From assembly GCF_947491795.1 (NCBI RefSeq), contig NZ_CANLKW010000002.1:794001-858000 (forward strand): 64,000 nt of DNA, in the 5' to 3' direction. The stretch comes from an uncultured Roseobacter sp. (GTDB taxonomy: Bacteria; Pseudomonadota; Alphaproteobacteria; Rhodobacterales; Rhodobacteraceae). The translations under genes and the position numbers were made by a program. Below the pieces are notes generated by a model. The model was not told the origin of the DNA. It made no database searches and was given only the letters and a program-made list of their open reading frames with translations. Shown in pieces: positions 19,635 through 28,650 of the stretch (position 1 is the first letter of the stretch; each line of letters begins with the position of its first letter).

Positions 19635-20765
19635 ATGCTGCGATTTCACAGGTTTTTTGCGATGGCGCTGAGCAGCCTGGTATTTTCCGGGTGCAGTGTC
19701 ATAGACAGCAACAGGGCAGGAACTGTGTTTCTGGGGGCGAACGGACAGCCGGCAGCTACACAGTTTATTGGCACCTATTCATTACCCCGGCGCCTGATGA
19801 GTTTTGAGGTTCTTGGAACGTCAACCAGAATGCACCAGTCGACCGCTTTCAGCGTAAAAAGGGACCCGGCATCAGACTTACTTGTGCCGGATGCGAGTTC
19901 CGCATTCCGCTACACGATCAACTACAAACCATCGCGCTTCTCCAAAGACAAAGTCGATGTCAAAATTGATAACCAGATACTGCAGTCCATAACGACATCG
20001 ACGGAAGACCAGTCTGGCCGCGCGCTGATTGATCTGGCGGAAGCCTTCGGGCGCATTTCGCGTCTCGGTTCGGGCCTTGGCCTTGATACTCCAGGTGCCG
20101 GTGCTGGTGATGAGACGAAGATCGACAAGACCGTAGGCATAGTCCGGCTGGATCCGACAGATCCGGCAAGCCTCGCCAGGGCGCAAAATTTGTTGCGTGG
20201 CCATCTCGAGATACAAGTTACACCGTCGCCAAGGCCTGTTGTCACGTTACCTGCCTGCAACCATTCTGTGTGCTTCCGCCCGCTGACCTCAGTGGTGGTC
20301 ACTTTCCGTGACAGAAAGTCGGGCAATGTAATCGAGTTTGCCGCATCCGTACCGGACCCGCATCAGATAGAAGGTCTGGACATCGAACGGTCCCCCTTTA
20401 TCAAGCGTGACACTATTCTGACTTTTGCGGATGGCTCCCCAAAGTCGATAGACGTGACCAAACCGAGCGAAGTTGCGGCGGCCGCATTGTTGCCACTCGC
20501 GGTTGTCGAGGCGGTTTTCAAGGGAGTGAACGACGCAGTTCAGTCGCTGCTCGGCCTGAAAAAGAACGATCTGGCCGCGCAGGCTGATCTTTTGAACGCT
20601 CAGGCGAGCATGCTGAAAGCCCTCGCCGCATATCGAAAAACTTACAGCGAAACTTTTCCAAATGGTGTCGACAGCGGCGGCGGAAACTCACCCTCCCTCG
20701 ACACGGTCGGAAGCGAAATAAATGCTGAAGATGACGACAGCGACAGTCCCGGGCTTGAAGGTTGA
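19635..20765 (+). CDS. Predicted lipoprotein of unknown function
   Basis: 376 residues with AAGGAGACC well placed upstream. The N-terminus is a lipoprotein signal (RFFAMALSSLVFSGC, acylated Cys20). The body has no family I recognise. A conserved-looking middle part (PVVTLPACNHSVCFRPLTSV, TFRDRKSGNVIEF) contains two cysteines seven residues apart. A helical C-terminal part (VEAVFKGVNDAVQSLLGLKK, AALAAYRK-like) ends in an acidic tail (EDDDSDSPGLEG). It lies between the two-TM gene and a protease-like gene, with gaps of about 20 bp each. Confidence 0.72.
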   Translation: MLRFHRFFAMALSSLVFSGCSVIDSNRAGTVFLGANGQPAATQFIGTYSLPRRLMSFEVLGTSTRMHQSTAFSVKRDPASDLLVPDASSAFRYTINYKPSRFSKDKVDVKIDNQILQSITTSTEDQSGRALIDLAEAFGRISRLGSGLGLDTPGAGAGDETKIDKTVGIVRLDPTDPASLARAQNLLRGHLEIQVTPSPRPVVTLPACNHSVCFRPLTSVVVTFRDRKSGNVIEFAASVPDPHQIEGLDIERSPFIKRDTILTFADGSPKSIDVTKPSEVAAAALLPLAVVEAVFKGVNDAVQSLLGLKKNDLAAQADLLNAQASMLKALAAYRKTYSETFPNGVDSGGGNSPSLDTVGSEINAEDDDSDSPGLEG

Positions 20766-20786
20766 CCGTTAACCAGGAGGTTCAGA

Positions 20787-21263
20787 ATGGCCAGACTTAA
20801 TCACACTTCGCTCGTGAAGTATGCAAGCCAGCACATGAAACCCCGGCCACGGTCGCTTTCCACGCGCACATTAGTGCAGGCTTCTGACCCGGATATGGAG
20901 ATTCCGACAAAGGATCAGTTAATATCAATCGTTGATGCAATTCGGCCAAGGATGCCGAATGGATCGGAATACACCCAGAATGGAAAATTTGATTGTGATG
21001 ATTTTGCGTTCTCTTTCAAGGGACTGGTGACCCAATGGTATCAGGAAAACCGCCCGAACGACCTGCCATTCGCGATTGGGATCGGATGGGGCCAGTTTTC
21101 CAGTTTCAGTCCTGATGAATATCATGCGCTGAACTGGGTTTTCCTGGCCGACGATCGCAAACTCTACTGGATAGAACCACAAATGATTGCGTCTGATCCT
21201 CTTGATCGCGCTATGTCTCAGTTTTCGAAAACAGGTGACAGAGTAAACTTACTCATTGTCTGA
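20787..21263 (+). CDS. Small papain-fold-like protein, possible MOA (agglutinin) C-terminal protease domain
   Basis: 158 residues; AGGAGG lies eight bases before the ATG. The core reads GKFDCDDFAFSFKG (Cys70), DEYHALNWVF (His113, Asn116) and LYWIEPQ (Glu130). Marasmius oreades agglutinin uses Cys215, His257 and Glu274; here the spacings are 43 and 17 residues against 42 and 17 there. This supports a cysteine protease or transglutaminase-like fold. There is no lectin domain and no signal peptide. It is the last gene of the cassette and is followed by a terminator-like hairpin. Confidence 0.65.
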   Translation: MARLNHTSLVKYASQHMKPRPRSLSTRTLVQASDPDMEIPTKDQLISIVDAIRPRMPNGSEYTQNGKFDCDDFAFSFKGLVTQWYQENRPNDLPFAIGIGWGQFSSFSPDEYHALNWVFLADDRKLYWIEPQMIASDPLDRAMSQFSKTGDRVNLLIV

Positions 21264-21741
21264 ACTGTCACTGACTTTGCCGGATATTTGGGAGCTTCGA
21301 CGGGCTGCCTGCGGAACAAGTCAGCTTTTTGCAGGCAGGAAATTTTTACAAATGGCGAGATTTTGGCCGGTCAGGGCAGCATATTCCATCGAATACAAAA
21401 CCGGAGTTCGTACACTCAGTAACCTTCGGCAATTGCGAATTCCTGGGCAGAAGTGCTGTTTGCATTTATGATGACTGCAACAGCTATGTTTCAATACAGA
21501 GATTCCGGCAAAGCTCCCTGAGCAATAATTGCTTTGCATGTTCGTGGCGGTTACACAAAAAAAGATTGGGCTTGAGAGCTGTCAGAATAGTGATTTTCAC
21601 GGGTTATTGACAAGTGTATAGCTTTTCACTCTTGGTCCGAAACGTCCTTTTTCTGCACTGAACGCGCATTTAAAAGGGCTGAGGCTGTTGTGATTTCTGT
21701 CTTCTGCCAAAGGCTGATATACCAGTGATACAGTTCTCCGG
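21264..21741. other. 478-bp gap, no gene seen apart from a terminator
   Basis: Between the end of the three-gene cassette and the chemoreceptor gene, which converge. Short frames on both strands have no coding character. It contains the hairpin at 21305-21347. Confidence 0.5.
21305..21347 (+). terminator. Terminator-like hairpin after the three-gene cassette
   Basis: CTGCCTGC (21305-21312) pairs perfectly with GCAGGCAG (21331-21338) around an 18-nt loop, and GAAATTTTT follows. It lies 42 bp after the protease-like gene, supporting the three genes as one transcript. Confidence 0.6.
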
Positions 21742-24147
21742 TCAGAATTCATCCCAACCGTTCAAATCTGTGGCGAGGTTGCCAGAAACCGGAGCTGGCG
21801 CGGCCTTGGTTTGCTTTGGTCCTTCTTCAGTGAGAGCAGTCGGCCGGATTGATATCTGATCTTCGCCGGTTTTGAAGCGGGACGCAGATTGTTTGAGCCC
21901 GTCGGCTTCATTCGAAAGCAAGCTGCTGGCGGCTGCGACTTCTTCAAAGGACGCTGCCTGTTTCTGCGTGTTCTGGTCTATTTGTGAAACAGCACTGTTG
22001 ATTTCTCCAATCCCGTGGACCTGCTCAGATATTGCCCCCGAAATCTGCTCGATCCGCTCTGATACGCCAACGACGCTTTCGGAAATTCTCTCCAGAGATT
22101 CCTGCGCGCTGGTAACTCTCGAAACGCCTTCCGAAACAGCGCTGTCGCTTCTCGCGATTACCTGGTCGATCTCTTTAGCTGCCTCTCCGGCCCGCTGAGC
22201 AAGTTGCCTTACTTCAGAGGCCACTACAGAGAAACCCCGACCCGCCTCTCCGGCCCGGGCAGCTTCTACTCCCGCGTTGAGAGCCAAAAGGTTAATCTGG
22301 AAAGCGATATCGTTGATAACGGTTACCACTTTTGCAATTTCGCTCGAGGCGTCTGAAATCCGGCTCATGGCTTCGGCGGCGTTTGCCGCAACTGTACTGC
22401 TCGATTTGGCTGTTTCGCTGGCGACGCTGGCGTTTGTATTTGCATCCGCGACGTTTTCGCTGACCTGCTTAATACTGGCGGTAAGCTCCTCAAGAGCCGC
22501 AGATGTTTCTTCGAGCGATGCCGCGTTTTGTTCGGCCTGTCTTGACAAAACGTTGGATGTATCCCGCAATTCACCCGATGACATTGACAGGTTCTCGGTG
22601 CTTCCGGCGATTTCGCCGACAAGAGACCGCAGTGCGTCTATCATCGCGTTTGTGTTGCCCTGAAGCTCTTTGAATGCACCACGGAAGTCACCTTCCATTC
22701 GTTCGGTGAGATCGCCCCGGGCCACCCGTTCGAGCATCTGACCTGTTGCCGCAAGTCCGGTATCTACGCTGTCCACAAGTGTGTTTACGCCGGACGCGAG
22801 AGCTGACAGCTCCTCATCAGTGAAGTCAGCGTCGACCCGCTTTGAAAAGTCGCCGGAAGACGCGGCGTGAACGACTTTTCCCAGTGATGTGCTGAGTTCT
22901 GCGATCATCGCCTTGCGGTCGAGCTCGGCCTGTTGTCGCGCTTCCTCGTCCCTTTCTTCCTGTGCCAGCCGCATGTTCTCAGCTTGTTTCCGGCGTTGAG
23001 TTTCCGCGGCTTTTTCCTGCTCAGCGGCGGCTATGGCAGCTTTGCCGTTCGCTTTGAAAACTTCCAGTGCCTGAGCCATCCGACCAATTTCATTGTCGTG
23101 TTCGATCCCGGTCACTTCTGTTTCGAGATCGCCGTCCGCAATGCGTGACATTACAGCTACCGCTTTTTCAACATCTCCGGAAATCCGTGACGAAATCTGA
23201 CGTGATATCCGCCATCCGACGACGACGATCATCGCGGCTGCAACACAGATTGATATCACAGCCCATAGAGCGATTGTCTGACCGCGGGGCCCCAGAGTGT
23301 TCTGGCGGGCCGTTGCGGCGTCTATGACCTGCTCAACGTCAGCTACGATTTTGGGCCCCAGCTCGTCCATAACGGCGCGGGCTGCCACTTTGGTTTGTAC
23401 AGCTTCACCCAGTAATGCAGCCCTGTTCACAAAGCTCATCAGGTCCTGAAACGCCTGATCCGTTAAAGAAATAAGGCTCCCATCCTGCAATTCCGCTCTG
23501 AGCGTTCGCAGTTCCTGAGTTGCCCGCCGCATTTCTGATATGGACCTGTCCAGGTGTTCTTTCTGTTCCGTTTGCCGGAAAGTACGCAAATAGTAGCGCC
23601 CGAGCAGCAGTGCCTCCTGGGCGCGGCCAGCAAAGTACGCACCAGACACATTCCCGGTTTCATAAGCGTTTGTCATGATATCTGTAAGGGCTTTTCGGGC
23701 GGACAATCCGCTGGCCACGATTTCCGCTTCGACCGACATATACTGATCATGTGCGGAGAGAGTGATATCGAACTGGGTCTCATATTCTGCCAGCTCTGCC
23801 TCCAGATTGGCGAATACTTCTTCAATACCGGCTGCGGCCCAATTCAGATCTTTGAGGTCGGCCTCAGCTGTTTTGAGCTCCTCCATATTGTCGCGAAACT
23901 CTTCGATCAGCGCTGCGTCGGGATCAATCCGCCATTTGAGCGCGGCCATCCGGGCCTCGAATACGTCCTCGAATACGGCGCCGGCGAACAGCGTGCTGCG
24001 CGCTGTCTCGCGATACTCAGTAAATGTGGTTCTGATCAGCAGAGTGGTTACGATGGCGACCAGAGAGAGAGCAAGCAGACCTGAGAGCAGGAGAGTGCTG
24101 ATTGAAGAAATCTGGCGCGAGATCGGTTGGGAGGACGTCATCTTCAT
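21742..24147 (-). CDS. Methyl-accepting chemotaxis protein
   Basis: About 801 residues from ATG 24147; other in-frame ATGs lie at 24186 and 24141. The first membrane helix is near the N-terminus ([20 protein letters not shown]). A long helical sensor with no Cache/PAS signature follows, then a second helix ([21 protein letters not shown]). Two HAMP-like segments come next, then the signalling domain with the hairpin tip [20 protein letters not shown]. The C-terminus ends NGWDEF, and GWDEF fits the CheR/CheB-tethering pentapeptide pattern (x-[HFYW]-x-x-[HFYW]). The ligand is unknown. Confidence 0.93.
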   Translation of the reverse strand: MKMTSSQPISRQISSISTLLLSGLLALSLVAIVTTLLIRTTFTEYRETARSTLFAGAVFEDVFEARMAALKWRIDPDAALIEEFRDNMEELKTAEADLKDLNWAAAGIEEVFANLEAELAEYETQFDITLSAHDQYMSVEAEIVASGLSARKALTDIMTNAYETGNVSGAYFAGRAQEALLLGRYYLRTFRQTEQKEHLDRSISEMRRATQELRTLRAELQDGSLISLTDQAFQDLMSFVNRAALLGEAVQTKVAARAVMDELGPKIVADVEQVIDAATARQNTLGPRGQTIALWAVISICVAAAMIVVVGWRISRQISSRISGDVEKAVAVMSRIADGDLETEVTGIEHDNEIGRMAQALEVFKANGKAAIAAAEQEKAAETQRRKQAENMRLAQEERDEEARQQAELDRKAMIAELSTSLGKVVHAASSGDFSKRVDADFTDEELSALASGVNTLVDSVDTGLAATGQMLERVARGDLTERMEGDFRGAFKELQGNTNAMIDALRSLVGEIAGSTENLSMSSGELRDTSNVLSRQAEQNAASLEETSAALEELTASIKQVSENVADANTNASVASETAKSSSTVAANAAEAMSRISDASSEIAKVVTVINDIAFQINLLALNAGVEAARAGEAGRGFSVVASEVRQLAQRAGEAAKEIDQVIARSDSAVSEGVSRVTSAQESLERISESVVGVSERIEQISGAISEQVHGIGEINSAVSQIDQNTQKQAASFEEVAAASSLLSNEADGLKQSASRFKTGEDQISIRPTALTEEGPKQTKAAPAPVSGNLATDLNGWDEF

Positions 24148-24263
24148 TTGTCTTTCGCGTAGGCGCATCCAGGTGAAATGCAGCACGAAAAGTAGTCTGA
24201 AAGGATTACGAAGTCGTAAATCGGGAACAGGTGGGCCCGGGAATGCCGAAGCTGAGCGGCGAG

Positions 24264-24599
24264 TTATACGCGGCTGTGTCGTTGCGAGCGGTCGGGGTCA
24301 TACGTGTTCAGGACAGAGCAGGTCTTTGTCATTTCCGTAAAAAAATACACCCATCGCGGCGCGCCATGTACGCATTCCGTGAGATCGAGACGATATCCCC
24401 CCTCAATCGAGATCAGGATGCGCGGTGACTTTGGATCGGCTTCGATTTTCCGCCGGATCCGCCAGACATGCGTTTCCAGCGCATGGGTTTCCGCGGCTGG
24501 ATGGTATCCCAGTACTTCCTGCATCAAACGCTCCCGGTTGCAGCCGTCCTGGAGGCGCAACAAAAATTTCAGCAAAGCGGTTTCGGTTTTTGTCAGCAT
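24264..24599 (-). CDS. Stand-alone OmpR/PhoB-type winged-helix protein (no receiver domain)
   Basis: 111 residues. The first 70 ([65 protein letters not shown]) are the DNA-binding domain of OmpR/PhoB regulators. An in-frame stop lies five codons before the ATG, and no receiver domain is readable upstream, so it is either a free-standing effector or a remnant. The last 35 residues ([14 protein letters not shown]) do not match the family. Confidence 0.65.
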   Translation of the reverse strand: MLTKTETALLKFLLRLQDGCNRERLMQEVLGYHPAAETHALETHVWRIRRKIEADPKSPRILISIEGGYRLDLTECVHGAPRWVYFFTEMTKTCSVLNTYDPDRSQRHSRV

Positions 24600-25189
24600 C
24601 CTGCTGCCTCATTCAGATGTTCAGATGGGGTTTTCCGGTCCTTGCAGGCTGAGGGTCTGTTCCTGATGTGGGTTCGGACATCAGGCACAGTTTCAGGGGC
24701 TGCGATGCCGTCCGGCCACAGGGGTGTCTCGGTAGCAACCGGAGACTTTCGTGGACCAAACGGAATTGCCCGGGCGCAGTCCAGGCTTGCCACCGGATGC
24801 GGAACCCGAAGAAAAATCAGGCATCTGTGCGCTTCTTGCCCGGTTGGATTGACCGAGTGCGGCGGCACCTTTGAAACGTTCGCAAACATCCCGCGCTGCT
24901 CAGTGTGCGCAGGGGTCCGCTCCGTACGTCCGGGTGTCACCAACGTTGGGATGATGTGTCTGTATGCCAAATGCTCTGCCCTTACCTTGCCGCGGTTTCG
25001 CGGCGTTAAAGGTACGATGCATCGTGCAGGCAGTTGGTTACGGCGTGAGAGAGAAAATTGTTGTCGGGTATCTGTCCGTTCGGCGCCAGGGCGCGCAGAA
25101 CACTGGCTGAGACGTAAAGCTGTGGAGGGCGGCCCCGCCGGGCAGTACGCCCGCCCGGAACCATGCTGATCCGCAGACAGGTGCGACCT
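24600..25189. other. 590-bp stretch without a supported gene
   Basis: Open frames exist on both strands (e.g. minus strand to 24970, plus strand to 25169), but their products are Arg/Pro/Cys-rich and look non-coding. No receiver-domain remnant of the neighbouring winged-helix gene was found. Confidence 0.45.
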
Positions 25190-26419
25190 TTACTCTTTGG
25201 TTGTCAGAGGTTTGGCCGATCCTGTGATCGAAGCCATTCGGGCTTCCTTCGCGCCATACCAGCGGGCGGCCGGACCGGCAGTGACCCCATGCAAGAGGGC
25301 GCTGATCCAAACGGTGTTAACGGCGAGAAACAGAACAGGTTCCGCAAGGTCATGAGTGATTTCATCCACGACCAGCAACGCGAAGAGTGCGGTTGCAAGG
25401 CCACGCGGACCGAACCAGCCAAAAAACAACCGGGATGTAATCGAAGCATCAGTGCCCGTCAGCGACAGCCAGATCGCTAAAGGGCGCACAACAAACAGAC
25501 TGACCATAATAAGCGCAAAGGAGGACCAGGTCAGATGACCTATCGCCTCAGGTACAATCGCTGCTCCGAGCAGAAGAAAGGCTGACCATGACAGCAACTG
25601 GCCTTCGCTTTCCGTAAACTCATAGACAAAGGCACAGGCTCCTTTCACCACAGCGCCAAAAGCAAGGCCTGCTACAAACGCTGAAATAAATCCGTTGCCG
25701 CCTATCAGGGTCGCACCAAGATAGGCCGCACCTGCCAGCGCCAGTGCTCCAACGCCTTCATAAAGTTCTGATGTGGTCTTATACTTTTTTGCCAGCAGAA
25801 GCATCCTGCCTCCGCAGTAGCCGACAATGGCCCCGGCTACAGGCCCCAAAAGGATCTGGGCTGCCCCGAATGCCAGCCAGTTCGTCGCGTCCGGTGTTTC
25901 TGACGCGGCGACGAGGCTGGCAAAAAACAAGACCGCTGGCAAGGCAAGTCCGTCATTGAGACCGCTTTCAACTGTCAGTGCGCGACGGGCCCTGTCGGGC
26001 ACGTTTGGGTTAGACACCACGGCCTGGCCCAGGGCCGCATCCGTGGGTGCGAGGATGGCAGCTGCAAGCGCCACGCCGACCAGTGGCCATGCTGGAAGAA
26101 GCAACCAGCCAGCCAGAGTTCCGAACAACAGTGCCAGCGGAAGGCCCAGCAACAGCATGCGTGAGGGCCAGAGGTGCTGATGTCTGAAAGCCCGCAGATC
26201 AATCTGCGAGGCGTCCAGAAACAGCAAAACAACCAGGGTGATTTCGGCAACCGGATGGAGCAGTTGTTCCGCAGTATGCGGATCGATCAGACCGCTGATT
26301 GCCAGCACTGCCCCCAGAAACAGGAAGGTCATTGGCGGTGTCACAACCGAATAAGCAAGGCGGTGCGCCACCATCGTAAAACCTGCGACAAGAACACAGA
26401 CAATAAAGAACCCGATCAC
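25190..26419 (-). CDS. Cation:proton antiporter (CPA1/NhaP type)
   Basis: 409 residues from GTG 26419, preceded by AAGGAGG. About 12 hydrophobic segments. The family core includes FLGAVLAISGL, LLFLDASQIDLRAF (membrane aspartate), AAILAPTDAALGQAVVSNP (the TD pair) and SGLNDGLALPAVLF (the ND pair), followed by FFGWFGPRGLATALFALLV. It should exchange Na+ or K+ for H+ at the inner membrane. It is divergent from an ECF sigma/anti-sigma pair, 126 bp away. Confidence 0.9.
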   Translation of the reverse strand: MIGFFIVCVLVAGFTMVAHRLAYSVVTPPMTFLFLGAVLAISGLIDPHTAEQLLHPVAEITLVVLLFLDASQIDLRAFRHQHLWPSRMLLLGLPLALLFGTLAGWLLLPAWPLVGVALAAAILAPTDAALGQAVVSNPNVPDRARRALTVESGLNDGLALPAVLFFASLVAASETPDATNWLAFGAAQILLGPVAGAIVGYCGGRMLLLAKKYKTTSELYEGVGALALAGAAYLGATLIGGNGFISAFVAGLAFGAVVKGACAFVYEFTESEGQLLSWSAFLLLGAAIVPEAIGHLTWSSFALIMVSLFVVRPLAIWLSLTGTDASITSRLFFGWFGPRGLATALFALLVVDEITHDLAEPVLFLAVNTVWISALLHGVTAGPAARWYGAKEARMASITGSAKPLTTKE

Positions 26420-26545
26420 TTTGCCTCCTTCGGACGGTCTGTCCTGCTTGTAATTACTGTTACCATACGGGATGAATTTAACAGGCCTGACGTTACACAT
26501 CTGGCTGGGAATTCGTCAGGCTTCCGTGAGAGGATTGAACCACAG

Positions 26546-27130
26546 GTGACTGAGCTGCCGCATTCGGAGAGAGACAGCGCGGTTCTGCCAGAGGACCTGG
26601 CGGGGTTTGTACAGGCAAATCTGGGCTGGATGATGGGCGTGGCGCTCCGCATACTCATGGAAAAAGGGCATGCTGAGGATGCGGTTCAGATGGCCTTTTC
26701 CAGAATTCTGGACAAAGCCGGCGATTTTGACGGGCGTGGCAGTTTAAAAGGCTGGATGCACCGTATTGTCATCAACGAAGCACTGATGCTGCGCCGGAAA
26801 ATCAACAGCCGCAGGGAACTGGACATAGATGCTCTGCAACCACAATTCGACGGTGGTGGATGCAGGCTGGATCCCGCTCTGACAGATCAGGTGACACCAG
26901 AGCAGCTGTTGGAAAGCGCGCAGACGGTCCAGGCGGTGACAATGGCGATCCGGTCTCTGCCGGAAGACTACCGTATCGTTGTGTGCCTGCGTGATATCGA
27001 AGGGCTGAGCACGCGCGAAGTGAGTGATCATCTGGGGTTGAGTGAGACCAATGTCAAAGTCCGCCTGCACCGTGCCAGGGCAGCACTCAGAACACTTTTG
27101 GAAGAACTGCGACTGGAGGGCCAGCTGTGA
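26546..27130 (+). CDS. ECF-type RNA polymerase sigma factor
   Basis: 194 residues from GTG 26546; the open frame runs further upstream but into the antiporter gene, so a later start is needed. Region 2 includes MEKGHAEDAVQMAFSRILDK and FDGRGSLKGWMHRIVINEAL. Region 4 includes IRSLPEDYRIVVCLRDIEG followed by the HTH STREVSDHLGLSETNVKVRL. The stop overlaps the GTG of the anti-sigma gene. The target regulon is not visible. Confidence 0.88.
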   Translation: MTELPHSERDSAVLPEDLAGFVQANLGWMMGVALRILMEKGHAEDAVQMAFSRILDKAGDFDGRGSLKGWMHRIVINEALMLRRKINSRRELDIDALQPQFDGGGCRLDPALTDQVTPEQLLESAQTVQAVTMAIRSLPEDYRIVVCLRDIEGLSTREVSDHLGLSETNVKVRLHRARAALRTLLEELRLEGQL

Positions 27131-27441
27131 ACGACAAATCCCACCGCACACTCAGGAAGAAGGCCCGCAGCGTGATGTTCAGGATGCCGCTGATGATGAG
27201 CTGCAGCGATCTGGAACTGAAGATCGACGATTATCTGGCTGCTGATCTTTCATGGCAGGAACGGATGAAATTCGAACTGCACCTGAAAGTCTGCCGGGAA
27301 TGCCGCGCTTATCTGGCAGCTTACAATCGCACCATTGCCCTGACCGGTGCACTCTTTGATGTGCCCTATGAGCAGCTGGGGATGGGCCAGGTTTCGCAGT
27401 CTCTGGTTCAGGAAATTCTGGACAAGAACGCGCGCAAATAG
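27127..27441 (+). CDS. Zinc-finger anti-sigma factor (zf-HC2 type)
   Basis: 104 residues from GTG 27127, overlapping the sigma stop by 4 bp. The zinc-binding anti-sigma pattern is complete: Cys in MMSCSDLELKIDDYL, then FELHLKVCRECRAYL with His, Cys, Cys spaced H-x3-C-x2-C. There is no membrane helix, so it should be a soluble anti-sigma factor that holds the preceding sigma factor, perhaps redox- or metal-sensitive. Confidence 0.85.
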   Translation: MNDKSHRTLRKKARSVMFRMPLMMSCSDLELKIDDYLAADLSWQERMKFELHLKVCRECRAYLAAYNRTIALTGALFDVPYEQLGMGQVSQSLVQEILDKNARK

Positions 27442-27474
27442 ACTGCAGCATGGGACACCGTGTAACAATCCCCG

Positions 27475-28464
27475 CTATAAAATATCGCGGATGGCCGTAC
27501 CGTAAGCGCCAAGCGCTCCAAGGCCACCGGTGTGCACAAAGCAGACCCGGCTGCCGCGCGGTATCTGACCGCTTTCCACAAGTGCCGGGATCGCCGCGAA
27601 GGATTTCGAGGTGTAGACCGGGTCTAGGACAAGGCCCGCCTGACGCGCCATCAGCTTCATTGCGTCCACAGCGGGCTGGCCCGGTTGCCCGTATCCGGGC
27701 GCCAGTGCACCATCCCAGATCTCTATGTCACTTTCTTTAACAGCCCTTGCGTCGTTGCTGATGTCGGACAGGCGGCTGATGATGCGTGAGATGCGGGCGG
27801 CCTGTGCGCGCGCTGGCCGTCGTACACAGCTGCCGATCACACGGGCGGTCGACCCGGCCCCACGAAGACCTGCCAAAAGTCCGCTGTGCGTGGATCCACT
27901 GCCGGACGCGACGACGAAAAAGTCAAAGCCGCTGTTCTGTGCAAGAATTTCATGAGCCGCATCAACATACCCCAGCGCACCCAGCGGAGGATGCCCCTCT
28001 GAGAGATGGATGACGTATGGTTTATACCTTTCGGCGCGCAGGATTTCAGCATGGGTATGCAACGCGGCGTCTGCGCCCGCTTCGTCCTCGCCTTTGGGAT
28101 AACGCAGTATCCTTGCGCCCAGCAGATCGCAGAGCAACGCATTTCCACCTGCCTGATATTCCTGCGAGTGGTCCCCCACCCTGTCTTCGAGCTGGACCAC
28201 GGCCTGCATTCCAAGCGTCGCTGCCACCGCAGCAGTCAACCGCACGAAGTTGGACTGGACCGCGCCAGTGATCAGGACAGTGTCTGCCCCTGCTTCCAGG
28301 GCTGCACCAAAATAGTACTCCAGTTGTCGTGATTTGTTACCGCCCAGCGAGGGGCCAGCCAGATCGTCCCGTTTGACAAACAGATCAATACCCAGCGTTT
28401 CAGACAGCCGCGGCAGCCTCTCAAGAGGTGTGGGTTGGCTGACAATGGGCACTTTTGACATCAT
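27475..28464 (-). CDS. PLP-dependent D-cysteine desulfhydrase / ACC deaminase family
   Basis: 329 residues. The PLP lysine is Lys44 in SLGGNKSRQLEYY; further family segments are TVLITGAVQSNFVR, VVASGSGSTHSGLLAG and RVCFVHTGGLGALGAYG. Members cleave D-cysteine, ACC or sulfonates such as L-cysteate (CuyA of Ruegeria pomeroyi); the residues that separate these are not certain here. The gene stands alone, 186 bp downstream of ggpS on the same strand. Confidence 0.82.
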   Translation of the reverse strand: MMSKVPIVSQPTPLERLPRLSETLGIDLFVKRDDLAGPSLGGNKSRQLEYYFGAALEAGADTVLITGAVQSNFVRLTAAVAATLGMQAVVQLEDRVGDHSQEYQAGGNALLCDLLGARILRYPKGEDEAGADAALHTHAEILRAERYKPYVIHLSEGHPPLGALGYVDAAHEILAQNSGFDFFVVASGSGSTHSGLLAGLRGAGSTARVIGSCVRRPARAQAARISRIISRLSDISNDARAVKESDIEIWDGALAPGYGQPGQPAVDAMKLMARQAGLVLDPVYTSKSFAAIPALVESGQIPRGSRVCFVHTGGLGALGAYGTAIRDIL

Positions 28465-28650
28465 TGCCGGAAGTTCCGTGCATGTTTCGGAGCAGCGTCG
28501 TTATCACCCGTGCAAGGGAGCCGCGAGCGCTGATGCCATACTTGCGGACAATCGCGCATATCGCAATGGCAGGCCCGTCTTGCCATGCCCATCGGGGCAC
28601 GGCAGCTCAAGACTGTCCCGACCTACGGGTGCCGGTTTTACGATCAAAAA

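Noticed and set aside
24468..25169. 233-codon plus-strand frame in the gene-poor gap
   Set aside because: Overlaps the winged-helix gene on the opposite strand; composition (Arg, Cys, Gly) and lack of any domain suggest a chance frame.
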